In this document: piece after piece, positions 32,930 to 43,913 of the stretch
How the letters are laid out: every line of letters begins with the position of its first letter
Position numbering within the stretch: the first letter of the stretch is position 1
DNA from: Apodospora peruviana
Lineage: Eukaryota > Ascomycota > Sordariomycetes > Sordariales > Lasiosphaeriaceae
Assembly (NCBI GenBank): GCA_033439685.1
Contig: JAUEDM010000001.1
Span: 8,432,001-8,496,000, forward strand
DNA: 64,000 bases
Direction: 5' to 3'
Notes under the pieces: model-generated
The model's database searches: none
Told to the model about the DNA's origin: nothing
What the model saw: only the letters and a program-made list of their open reading frames with translations
Position numbers and translations under genes: made by a program

Positions 32930-35510
32930 TTACATAGCCCCCCAAACCCGCGGCTCATATTCGGACGGATCCGCTTCCACCAGTCCCAGGATGTGTCGGT
33001 TCCCCGAGAACCAGTTGCCCAGCTGCGAGGTATGCGGGTTCATATCCACACCGGTACCAATAACCGGTATATCGCTCCCGTTCATACCACCGCCGTCGAA
33101 CCCGCCACCGTTGACAGCAATGTCGCTGGGCGCTATGAAACCCAGCTGACTGAGGTACATGTCAAAGTCGTTGCCCACCATGGCCATATCTTCTTGCGTG
33201 TTGTCGGTCTGCTGCAGCTGCTGACGCTGGGCTTTGGCCTCGACATACAGAAGCGCGACGTTGTTGAGCACCTGGCATACCCGGTGGAGCTTGTCGATGG
33301 CCTCGGAGATGTGGCACATGGGTGCGAGCGACTCGACGAACTCGGCCATGCGGCGGAGGTCGTCGGCGTCGGAGGTCTCGATGACGTGGCAGAAGAGGAC
33401 GATGTATGGGACAAAGGGGGCGTAGATTAGGGTCCTGTTCTTTTGCGCGGCAGTTAGTTTGTTCGATCCTCCTCAAAAATGGAAAAGGTTTTAATAAAGT
33501 GCGACGCACCAGTGCAAATACGCCGCCTTGGTAAAGGTACTCTCCGTCAACTGCAAACACTCATGATGCAGAGCCGTCGCCCTCCTCGCCGCCTCAACAC
33601 ACTCCACGTTCGTGCCGGGTCCGGCGGCAGGAATCGCGCGGCACACCAGCGCCAGCGTCGACCAGTACGACACCTCGTCGCTCCTTAGCACGAGGTCAAG
33701 CGAGTACATCCCGACCGGCTGGCCACCGTTGGCCACCTTGCCGGGACCCAGCACCTGCTTTTCAAGATCGCTGCTCCTTTTGGCCAAAACCTTGATCTCC
33801 TCGGCCAGTGTGCGGGCCGTCGCGATCCGCTGGTCGAGCGGTTTGAGTAACGCGCCAGGCGAGTAGAGCTGCTCGTACACCCTGCCAAGCAGCTCCGAGT
33901 GCGCGATCCACAGGCTGAGCACCACTTTCCACGGGTCTGAGACTCTGAACTGTGGCCCCACGACTTTCGGCATGCTGATGTCGTAGTCTTGGATTACCGA
34001 CGAGCGGCCGAATCGGAGCGACAAGCCCTTGTCGAGCATGTAAGCGAACCAGAACAGACCGGATTTGGCGTCGTTGGCAGTCTCGTTTTCTGGTGACGAC
34101 TCGGAAAGGGAGAGGCGGTGGTAGCCGAGGGATAGACACATGAGCGCGGCCGAGGTGCTCAGCTGCCAGGCTAGTGTGAGTTTGGCGATCTCGACCGCGT
34201 ACGAGGCGCCGAGCAGCAGCGCCTTGACGTTGTCCATACGCGCGGGCATCAGCATCGGCAGTGTTGATAATGCCGTTTCCAGATTATTGCGACACGTGGC
34301 GTGATGTTTTAGTAATTCGGCCGCCCTGGCTTCGGTCGTTGCGACTGTCGACTTTTCTTGGAAGAGGTAGCAGAGTCCTGTGTTGACGATGATGAAGGTC
34401 GCGAGGCTGTAGTCCTCGGTCGCGAAGTAGACCTTGCGGCAGTTCTCGGTGAAGTCTTCCACGGAAATGAACGCGCAGATCAGAGTGAAGGTTACCGGAG
34501 GTGTGTCCTTGATTTCTCGGAGTAGGTTGATGACGAACGGCATCGGCGGCATGGCTAGTTCACGAATGCCGCCCCGCGGGAGGGGTTTGGCGTAGGGGAA
34601 CCGGATCTCTTTTGTGCTCTGGCTGTTTTGGAGTTGCACGATCTGTTGGAGGGAAAGCAGTGCCGATTGCATGTCCGGGCTCACGTCCCGCAAGGAGGTT
34701 TGGGTGACCGCGTTTTCGAGGAACTCGCTTGCGTAGGCCGTCTGCGCGGCCATGGATGAGCCTCCCTCGAAATTCGGGGTCGGCTCGTCGTCGGCAGCGT
34801 CATCGCTGAAGACGGTCTCGGTCTGGTCGCCGCTTACGGACGAGCTTCCGTGTCTCGAGGCTCGGTACAGAGCCTCGGTGTGGTCAGTGCTGCTCCCACG
34901 GAGGTTGGTGTTGTTGTTGATGGATGTGTTCAGCTCGCGGAGCATGTTCTCGATGCCCGCGAGCCGCGACTCGAAGTGGTCAATCTTCCGCTCACTATGA
35001 CGGAGGTTAATAGGTGTCTGTCGACCGGTATTGTGGTAGGCCCACTGATACCACCTCCTTGTGTGGGCCTGGGACTTGGGTACTTACTACTGGGACGAGA
35101 TCAGTACTCGCTGTCTGGCCTCCTTGGGCTTCTGTCCCACACCAGTCGAGCTGCATTGTCGGCTCGCAGTCCGGCAGTTCGCGCAGGGCGACTCCTTATT
35201 ACAGCGAATCTGTGAAACCGCTATGTATCAGCCCACTTCTTGTTGACTTGGGGTCTGGGGATGGATGGGATGCTCGTAAAAGCCAACCTACCTTTCGAAG
35301 TCGGCATTGGTCGCACTGCGGAACCCGCGGGTTAGCTTATGTTTGACGATGTATAAGTAGAGCCACGGGGCAATGGGGTGGAGAGCGTAAGCGGCATGGC
35401 TCTTGGCCGAGAGACGGCCCCTCTTTCATCAAGTTGCAACTCACAGCTCTCCGGAGCCCGGAGCCATCGGGGCCCTCGGCCGAGTCCCGGTCCATGTCTG
35501 ATCTGTCCAT
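32930..35510 (-). CDS. Zn2Cys6 fungal-specific transcription factor (5 exons, 733 aa)
   Basis: Minus-strand exons 35445-35510, 35292-35315 (24 nt), 35088-35209, 33510-34994 and 32930-33434 join in frame (2202 nt). The splice joins rebuild a canonical zinc cluster at residues ~23-49: RRACDQCRLRKIRC, then SPCANCRTASRQC, spacing C-x2-C-x6-C-x5-C-x2-C-x6-C. A short coiled coil follows (ERKIDHFESRLAGIENMLRE). The middle holds the fungal_trans domain, with AALMCLSLGYHRLSL and LFWFAYMLDKGLSLRFGR. The last intron is fixed by the conserved LHWTLIYAPFVPYIVLFCHV. It should bind CGG-type motifs as a dimer. It is divergent from the ABC transporter, which is its most likely target. Confidence 0.88.
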
Positions 35511-36128
35511 TTCACACTTATTGCAGGTACCTAGTTACCGCCGTGATGTTTGTTCATATAAAGTAGAACCTGTATCCGCTTTCCGTATATCAGTTACGCA
35601 TCGAGATTATGGGGAAGAGGCAGCAAAGGTGTCGTCAAAGCACAGGAATGTGCTCGGGTACCTGGAAGGATTTCGGTTTCCGCGGACCCCGCATCCGACC
35701 CGCGGCCGCCCGTGTTAGTTCAACTTCCCCACACCGCCCAAGACGGCTCCTTCCTCAGCTCCCGTGTGTCTGCCCGGTCTCGACCGCCACTCGATTGCTC
35801 GGGAAGGGGGTGACGCAACGGCCGAAGTGCGGGAATCGATTTTGTAGTAGTACGCAACTACCGCTCTTGCAGAACCTTTTGCACAGCGGTGACCGGTTCA
35901 AGGAGCCTCAAACAGAGCGAGTTTCTTTCTCTTCTTTGTGTCAACTCATCATAATATCATTGTCGACTAGTTCTAGTACTCACCTCACCTAATTGACCCT
36001 TTTCTTTTCTCATCCCTCATTCCAGATATATTTCTGCATTATCCATCACCTTTGGCCGAGCGTATGATCAAACCGACCGAACCACGTTTCGGCAGCCTGA
36101 AGACAGCTCTGAATGGCCGCAACAGCAA
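35511..36128. promoter_or_regulatory. Shared divergent promoter of the Zn2Cys6 factor and the ABC transporter
   Basis: 618 bases separate the two start codons. The region contains several CGG/CCG triplets (for example near 35677-35712 and 35817-35833), which are the half-sites Zn2Cys6 proteins bind, and a CT-rich stretch before the ABC start. Which triplets matter cannot be told by eye. Confidence 0.45.
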
Positions 36129-39100
36129 ATGATTCTAAACGATCAGGCTAATGACGACTCGGAGGATGGCGGAGAGTCGAATCCTTCAAGTCCGACGTCC
36201 CCTTCGCCCAAGGACTCGTCAGTGTTTAGGAGCTACTGTGTAGGTGATCGATAATTCTGAATGGGCTGTCCATTTACTGACGGCTCATATCTGCTGGTTT
36301 ATAGCGAGTGTTTGAGTACAACGACAGCGCAGGATGGTGGATGAATGCCGTTGCCGTCATCTGCATGGTTGTATCTGGTGCTCTCCTGCCGATAATGGAC
36401 CTTGTCTTTGGCAAATTCGTCACTGTCTTCAACAATTTCGCTACTGGGAGGATGAGCGCAGACGACTTCCGCGGAAGCATTAACCAGTATACGTCAGTCT
36501 CTTTCTCCACCCCTTGGGAACTGTGAACTGACAGTTGCTATTGCAGGCTCTATTTTGTTTATCTGTTTATAGGGAAATTCACTCTGGTTTATATTTGGAC
36601 AGTAAGTTGTACCTCAGTTCTACCGTTTCTGTTGATCTGTATTACAAACTAAATGCACAAAACAGACATTACTTTCGACAAATGCCATCCGGGTCACAAA
36701 AGCCCTCCGTGCCCAGCTCCTCAAGCAAACACTACGCCAGGAAATTGCCTTCTTCGACCTAGCAGAGGCCGGCTCCATCGCAGGCCATGTCATCACAAAC
36801 GCGAACCTTGTCAACCAGGGGATCTCTGAGAAGCTCGGCCTAGCGATCCAGGCCATGTCGACCTTTGTCGCAGGCTTCGTCGTCGCTTTCGCGGTCCAAT
36901 GGAAGCTGACACTCATCATCCTCGGTACCGTCCCGGCCATCATCATCGTCACCTGCATCTGCATGGTCATCGACACCAAACAAGAGAACCAGATTATGTC
37001 CATCTACTCACGAGGCGGCCGACTTGCCGAAGAGTTCTTCTCGAGTATCAGGACCGTCCACGCCTTCTGGGCGTACCCAAAGATGTCGCGCAAGTACGCC
37101 GCCATCCTCGACGAAGCGGTGGTCGTGGGCATGAAGAAAAGCCTCAATTACGCCGTCCTGTTCTCCTGCGAGTTCTTCTGCATATACTCTGGCTATGGTC
37201 TCGCTTTCTGGCAGGGTATCAGGATGTATGAGCGTGGGGAGATTTCGGAGCCGGGGAAAATCGTCACCGTCATCCTCGCTGTACTCCTGGCCGCGCAGTC
37301 GCTTACCCAGATCGCACCGCAGACAGTCATCATCTCCAAGGCAGCGGCAGCGGCAGACCAGCTGTTCAAGACGATCGATCGCGAGTCACAAATAGATTCG
37401 TTGGATGACAAGGGTGCCAAGCCGGACGAGTGCCGGGGAGATATCGAGTTTCGAAACGTCGTCTTTGCTTATCCTTCTAGGCCCGACACAGAAGTACTGA
37501 AGAACATCGACCTCACTGTGCCTGCCAACAAAGCAACCGCGATTGTCGGTGCGAGCGGCTCTGGAAAGAGCACTATTGTTGGTCTGATCGAGCGTTGGTT
37601 CTCCCCCTTGAGCGGTGAGATACTGGTTGATGGGAGGAAGATTGAAGAGTATAACCTCCAGTGGTTGCGGACAAATATTCGCTTGGTTCAGCAGGTAAGG
37701 GGTCACCAGTTTTTTCAAAGTATTATATCTGACGTTGACCTAAGGAACCGGTTATGTTCAACGGAACCGTCTTTGAAAATGTCGCCTATGGCCTAGCAGG
37801 GACACCAATGACTGGTCTCAGGATGGATGAGAAACAAAGGCTCGTCAAAGATGCATGCCGGTCTGCATTCGCACACGAGTTCATCGAGAAACTGCCCAAT
37901 GTAAAGCAATGCTTCCTAGCCTCGGTACTGGACGTTCTGACACAAATAGGGGTATGACAGCGAGATCGGAGAAAGAGGCGCAATGATCTCAGGTGGCCAG
38001 AAACAGCGCCTCGCCATAGCAAGAAGCATCATATCAAATCCGCGGGTCCTGCTTTTCGACGAGGCAACCAGTGCCCTGGACCCCAACGCCGAAAGGATTG
38101 TCCAAGAAGCGCTCAACAACGTGGCAGTTGGACGAACGATGATAGTCATTGCTCACCGACTGTCCACGATCCGAGATGCTGACAACATCGTCGTCATGTC
38201 AGGTGGACAGATTGTCGAGCAAGGCACGCACAACGAGCTTGTCGCCAATGGAGGCGCCTACTGGAGACTCGTCCAGGCGCAAGATCTCGGCCGGCAGGAC
38301 CATCACGACGAACACACGGAGAACGAGAGTGACGGAAAGCCCGAGCTTAGTGCGCTCGACAGAACGCAATCAACTAAAATCGAGGTCGAGCAGGACCAAC
38401 CCTGTTCACTGCCTGAGGCTGCGGCAGAAAACTGTAATCTCGTGAGGTCTCTAGGTATAATTATGCGCGAACAGAAGTGTCTAGCGGTTCCGTTCTCAGT
38501 TGTGGCCATTTGCTGCGTTGCTGGCGGCGCGACCTATCCTGCTCTTGCCATCCTTTTGTCTCGCGTGTTGAATACTTTTGCACTCACCGGGAGCGCCATG
38601 GTTGAGCGGGGAGACTTTTGGGCATTGATGTTCTTCGTCGTTGCGCTGGGCAATCTGGTGGCGTATGCTGCGCTGGGCTGGTTCTCCAATGTCATTGCAC
38701 AGGTAAGTATCTAATAATATGAGGTACACATATTTGTGCGCTTCGATATGCTGTTTACTAACGGTCCATATACGCACCCAGCGTATCATCAAGCACTACC
38801 GACTGGAAATTTTCAATAATATTCTCCGACAAAAAATGGCCTTCTTCGACCAGGAGGGCAACACCACCGGCGCGTTAGTATCACATCTCTCGAAAGAACC
38901 GGAAAGCCTACAAGAGCTACTGTCTTTCAACGTCGGCGTCATCCTGATCGTCATCATCAACCTCCTATCCAGCTGCATCTTGGCACTCGTAGCTGGTTGG
39001 AAACTGGGACTTGTCCTCGTATTCGGCGCTCTTCCTCCGCTCGTCTTTTCGGGCTACCTGAGAATACGGCTGGAGTTCAAGCTCGACGGGGACACGTCAG

Positions 39101-40477
39101 CGCGGTTTGCAGACAGCACCAGCATCGCCTCGGAGGCTGTGCGAGCCATTCGCACTGTTTCGTCGCTTGCCCTGGAAGACGAGATCATTGAGAGGTATGA
39201 GGCGAGTCTGCAGTCGATCGCGAAAGAGTCCATCAAGACCCTGGGATGGACCATGTTTTGGTACTCGCTTAGCCAGTCTATATCGTTTCTCTCCATGTCG
39301 ATTGGGTTTTGGTATGTCGCTCCCTGCTTTAACTGTTCTTGGACAGCACTGACTCTGTGGGCATAGGTACGGTGGCCGACTGATCTCCTACGGCGAGTAC
39401 ACTTCCGAGCAGTTCTACACCGTTTTCGTGGCCGTTATATTCTCCGGTGAAGCCGCCGCTCTGTTCTTCACATACAGTACAAGTATGAGCCAGCCCTATT
39501 CTTTCCTCTTGACCTACCTGGTCCACTGCTGACGTTCATGTTCAGGTCTATCCAAAGCACAGCACGCAGTAAACTACATCTTCAACCTCAGAGCCTCCGT
39601 TCCCCCCGAAAACAGAGACGATCAACCCCCGAGAGACGAAAAGGTTGCCTCAGAGAGCGGAATATCGATCGACTGCCAAGACCTAGAGTTCTCATACCCC
39701 CAACGCCCAGCTACCAAAGTCCTAAAGGGCATCTCTGCAGCTGTAGGTCTTTTTAATTTCTTTAACCCAAGACATCCACTAATACCGTGGGTGAATCAGA
39801 TCCAACCAGGCCAATTCGTAGCCTTCGTAGGCGCCTCAGGCTGCGGAAAAACCACCATGATTTCCCTGTTAGAACGCTTCTACCACCCGAGCAGCGGGAC
39901 CATTCTCGTCACCGGCGTAGACTTTACACAAATCCACCTGGGGCAGTACCGTAGACACATCGCGCTCGTGCAGCAGGAGTCGGTTTTGTATCAAGGTTCC
40001 ATCAGAGAGAACGTGTCCCTCGGCATAGATGGGGATGTAGTCTCCGACCAGGAGGTGCTCGGAGCCTGTCGGCAGGCCAACATCGACACGTTTATTGCGT
40101 CCTTACCGGACGGCTTGTCTACCCCCTGTGGCTCGCAGGGCCTCCAGCTGTCCGGCGGGCAGAGGCAGCGCATCGCGATTGCCAGGGCGTTGATTAGGAA
40201 TCCGAGGCTGCTGTTGCTTGATGAGGCGACCTCTAGTCTTGATACTGAGTCGGAGAGGGTGGTTCAGGCTGCCCTGGAGGCTGCCGCAAAAAGTGGTGGG
40301 GGGAAACGGACGACGGTGGCTGTGGCCCATCGGCTATCGACTATTAAAGCCGCTGACAGGATATTCGTGTTTTCGAATGGACGGGTTGTAGAGACTGGCA
40401 CGCATGTGGAGTTGTTGGAGAGGAAGGGGGTTTATTTTGAGATGTGTTTGGGTCAGGGGTTGGATCGGGCGGCTTGA
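36129..40477 (+). CDS. Full-size ABC-B (MDR/P-glycoprotein-like) transporter (10 exons, 1270 aa)
   Basis: Exons 36129-36239, 36305-36492, 36547-36601, 36666-37694, 37745-37900, 37950-38702, 38782-39311, 39367-39482, 39546-39742 and 39800-40477 join in frame (3813 nt). Layout is TMD1-NBD1-TMD2-NBD2. NBD1 has Walker A GASGSGKST (~residue 412), signature ISGGQKQR and Walker B VLLFDEATSALD. NBD2 has Walker A GASGCGKTT (~1055), signature LSGGQRQR, Walker B LLLLDEATSSLD and the switch His in VAHRLSTI. Both sites look catalytically complete. Such plasma-membrane pumps export drugs, toxins or peptides; the substrate is unknown. The start is the only ATG in the first frame, which remains open ~80 bases upstream, so an extra 5' exon is possible. 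Confidence 0.9.
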
Positions 40478-41827
40478 TGGACGTGGTAATGAGTGTAATA
40501 AGGTACTGATTAAGAGGTGGTCTCAGCAGACTATGATAAACGTCTCCCCAAACTATGTCGCTCAACACCCTGATGCGTGTTAGCAAGCTGAAAGATATCC
40601 CAGCATGGAATGATGATCCGGCCGAACGAGGACAAGATCAAGTTTGCTGCCTGCTATTGCCGTGTCAAGGCCAAGTTGAGCGTCAACTTCAATATGTTAT
40701 CATACCACCTCCATGCTCCGTACGTGATCTTAACAAGCGTCGGAAGGCTTTAAGGTGGGATGTTCCATAGACTGGGATTCGTGGGAAGAAGTTTGTCAGT
40801 CTGTCGAGACGACCTCATATTAAACATGCCATAAGCTTAGGTGTCTTCTAGAGGTGATTTCGATGGCTCGATGGTTAGTGGGGATATGTAGTCCTCAACG
40901 GGGCCAGCTTACATCGGATGAGTGAATGGCGGCACGAGTGCCAGTGTGGGCAAGTGGATTGGCTGTCGTGCCGTTAGTCGCACCTATAAATTTGGGCTCA
41001 TAAATTTCGACTTCCCTTCCACTCACTTTAACTTCTCTCACCCATGCACCAATTTGACCTCTCGCGTCACAGGAATTTAATAAAATTTTCGCTCAACGTT
41101 CTCAGCGAGCCTTCAAACGCCACCCAACTGCTTTTACACCAATCCAACCTAGCGACTCGTCCGATCATCCCTCGACATCTAAACGGCGCCCTTGTTTCAA
41201 GCCCCATCATAGAGTACAGTCGCACTGCAGTAGTTGCACACTGTATTCCAATCGGTATCAGGAAGTTAGTCCAGTCACTTGGTCGCGCCGTCTCGGCTGT
41301 ATCTTAGCCCAGGTTGTGCCGTTATGGAGGCTACCACGCCCGCTCAGCGACCCAAGATGGGTGAGCGTTCACAGCCCCCAGTCAGAAGACGCTTTGAAAA
41401 GGCTTTCCGAAGCCTTTTTGAGGCAAACCAGCACGTGAACGAAGTGTCGGAAGAAAAACCCTGATAAAATCAACGAGTCCAGGGTGCATCGCTTCTGACA
41501 TCACACACGTTAAGCGAACTCTCGCGGCGAGACTGCAACATCACTGTTGCTCCCGTTCTTTACAAGTTTTCCAACCTAATCCAAGTATCCGAGCCTCAAT
41601 TACCCGGCTCGGTGACAGACAATGCTTTTGCTCTTCTTCAGACCGGCGTCACAAAACAACAAATCAAAAGAAAGACGCTAGTCTTTCATAGCCGGTATGC
41701 TCGTGGAGCTCCGGCACACCGCCCGCTTGTACAGTGATTCTTCTCACAATCACCCACTTCGTCATTCCCTTCCATGCTTCCGCAGGGCAGGGCTTCGTCA
41801 GAGTCCAACCCTCCTTGTCTTACGGCG
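40478..41827. other. Boundary region between core genes and the accessory block
   Basis: Downstream of the ABC gene I see no supported gene. At 40966-41020 a segment (GTCGTGCCGTTAGTCGCACC, then ATAAATTT) resembles the sequence at 56240-56290 upstream of an F-box pseudogene. This could be the orphaned 5' end of a related gene. Short ORFs at 41044-41307 and 41279-41464 have no recognisable domain. Confidence 0.4.
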
Positions 41828-42322
41828 CTACCTTTGCGAGCCTTGCGCTTCCTGAACCGCAGAAGTCTCCTGCCATCCTTCGTTCCCATTTTCCACGATC
41901 CAATCCTCGATTTCTCTTGCTAGACTGTACTCGACTAGCCTTCCTGGTCCGAGGAACCAGCCTACGATCGGTGCGGCATGCTTAGCACTACATGGTGCAT
42001 GTCTGAGTGCAAATGAGTCTAGTGTTCCCTTCAGCATCGACGTGGCCCGTTGTTCCTCGAATCCTACACATTTCAGAACTATGTGGTCAAATGTCTCGGC
42101 TCCGCACCCGCTGTTACATAGCGGTGACGGGATGTCTGGAACTCTCATCTTGAATAGGAAGGCATTCAGGCCTATTGCTCCAGTCCTAGCCTGTGTAAGG
42201 AGGGAACTTCTGGCCTTGGTCAGGTCTCGATGGATGGATAGGGGGATATTCTTAGGGTCCATGTCGAAGATGTCTGCTGCAACAGGGCGGCAAGACCGCC
42301 TCTTTAGTGCTATATATCTCAT
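41828..42322 (-). mobile_element. 3' fragment of a LINE (non-LTR retrotransposon)
   Basis: The minus-strand frame has the zinc-knuckle-like end typical of fungal LINE ORF2. SSLLTQARTGAIGLNAFLFK is followed by Cys/His residues in PLCNSGCGAETFDHIVLKC. The plus-strand LINE at 51.3-55.6 kb has the matching segment ACVLAQLRTGMARLNGFLYK and CDCGHGRETVDHFLLRC. No reverse transcriptase is left. It abuts the NB-ARC pseudogene in the same orientation, so it is either a 5'-truncated insertion or a recombination product. Confidence 0.65.
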
Positions 42323-43560
42323 CCTTCGTCATACTACACGTGACCAAGTATGGATCCCACAAATCATTATGTCTTCTCCGGTCCCCATCTACAGCATCGT
42401 TTTCGCTTATGTCCGGAAGGTGCACCATTAATGTCGACGGAACTAAGGCTGCTCCATTCCTCCTGTTATTTGACTACACGCCGCCAGAATAAACGTCAGA
42501 TACCACCACCGCCACGGTCGATCTGGCTCGTTCTGCATTGCTCGCCACTGCAGTAGACTGTGCATCGTTATCCCAGGCCACTGTCCCTCCACTCGCTGTA
42601 GTATGTTGTAGCGCACCAGTACATCGCGACTCTGCCGATACCGGAAACTATCCCATTCACCCTTGTCAAGTGGCAGAAATTGCCGGAGACCAGCTGGTAT
42701 AACTTGGTCAGCTTCACCGTCTAGCTCAGCGTCGACCATTGTCATGCCAAGATACGCTAGACGAAACAATTCATCCTGCATAATGATGCCTTTGAACTGC
42801 GCGAGGAAGGTTAGCAGTAAGTTGGGCTGCAAATTCGAATACTCTCTCCTGATCCTTTCGAGGGTGGTATCCCACACTGTCCACACCGTCTTCTGTGTTG
42901 AAGTGCCACTCCTTCCACCGCTGACATGACGCCAACGTGCACAGGCTCGCAGACCCCTAGGACGAGCCTCACACTTCTGTCGTCTTGACTGGTCACGATG
43001 ATTCCTCCCCGGTTCCCCTCTGGCATGATCTTCTGGATCCCCCAGCTGACATTTTCTGCTCGATTTCTGCCGACAGCTTGGCCCTCTCCGTGTATGTATG
43101 TACCGTCTCAAGCGGCACAGCATAGCGGTGTTTTGGCTACGAAGTTACTGTGTTAGAAAAGCCGGATATGTCCTCGCCTATTTCTACGAATCTCTCATGG
43201 AAAACTCACGTCGCTGTTTTTCCTTGTCAAGAAGTGCTTTTTCGACTTCGAGTTCCTGAATATATTCCGACAGCTGACTGCAAAATCTCTGTGTCCAGGC
43301 TCGTCTGGTGAGCGAAACCTGCACATCGCCATGTGATTCGGGTTGTGGATGAAAAACTTGTTATCAATCTCCCACCGATTCAGAGCTGGTTCCAAGACTG
43401 CTATGCTATGTCGGAAACAAGTATAGGAGTTGACGCTGCGGAGAAAGAGGAAACCTTCCAGAACTTACTTTGTAGTTCCTCTAGGAAAACCAGGCCATAT
43501 GCGGATGAATGGCTGGAGATGACCTAGGCCAACGAACAGCCAATCGGAAGTGAGACCAGT
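42323..43560 (-). pseudogene. NB-ARC-type NLR gene, degenerate
   Basis: Pieces of one NLR are spread over three frames on the minus strand. The 5' end has DWLFVGLGHLQPFIRIWPG-like sequence and KFFIHNPNHMAMCRFRSPDE, reminiscent of a fungal N-terminal effector region, then a helical piece (SEYIQELEVEKALLDKEKQR) after a frameshift. Next is an NB-ARC part (GNRGGIIVTSQDDRSVRLV) and, after another shift, the winged-helix-like end (DELFRLAYLGMTMVDAELDG, VRYNILQRVEGQWPGITMHS). A TAG at 42445-42443 interrupts EQP-*-FRRH, the start of a typical linker to TPR repeats (VHLPDISENDAVDG follows in a shifted frame). No P-loop was found. Not expected to make a working protein. Confidence 0.6.
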
Positions 43561-43913
43561 TCCGATGAGGTTGAGCTTCCCCGAGGGATTCCACGACAAT
43601 CCATTTCCATCCAATCAAACCATTTTCAGTGGACGGATACATGCGAAGGCGTTCTTCAGGTCATACTGGAGGGCGCTCAGGAGTGGCTGTGCTCAGGAGT
43701 GGCTGTGCTTCTCACTGACTGCAGCACGTCGTGACCCCGCTACCCAACAACCAACATGAGCGGATATCTGCCCCTCAACTCTTCATCACATCCGGTTTCT
43801 CCCAGTTGTATCCTCAATCGCGCGATCAACATCCAGTCACGGGCAACTACAATTGTGCCAGCACATCGATAAATAAGTCTGCGTGTTGAAGATCAAACAA
43901 AGAAGCCGCTATT

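Noticed and set aside
36129..40477. Secondary-metabolite cluster around the ABC transporter
   Set aside because: No polyketide synthase, NRPS, terpene synthase or tailoring enzyme is nearby; the dehydrogenase is over 20 kb away with unrelated genes between.
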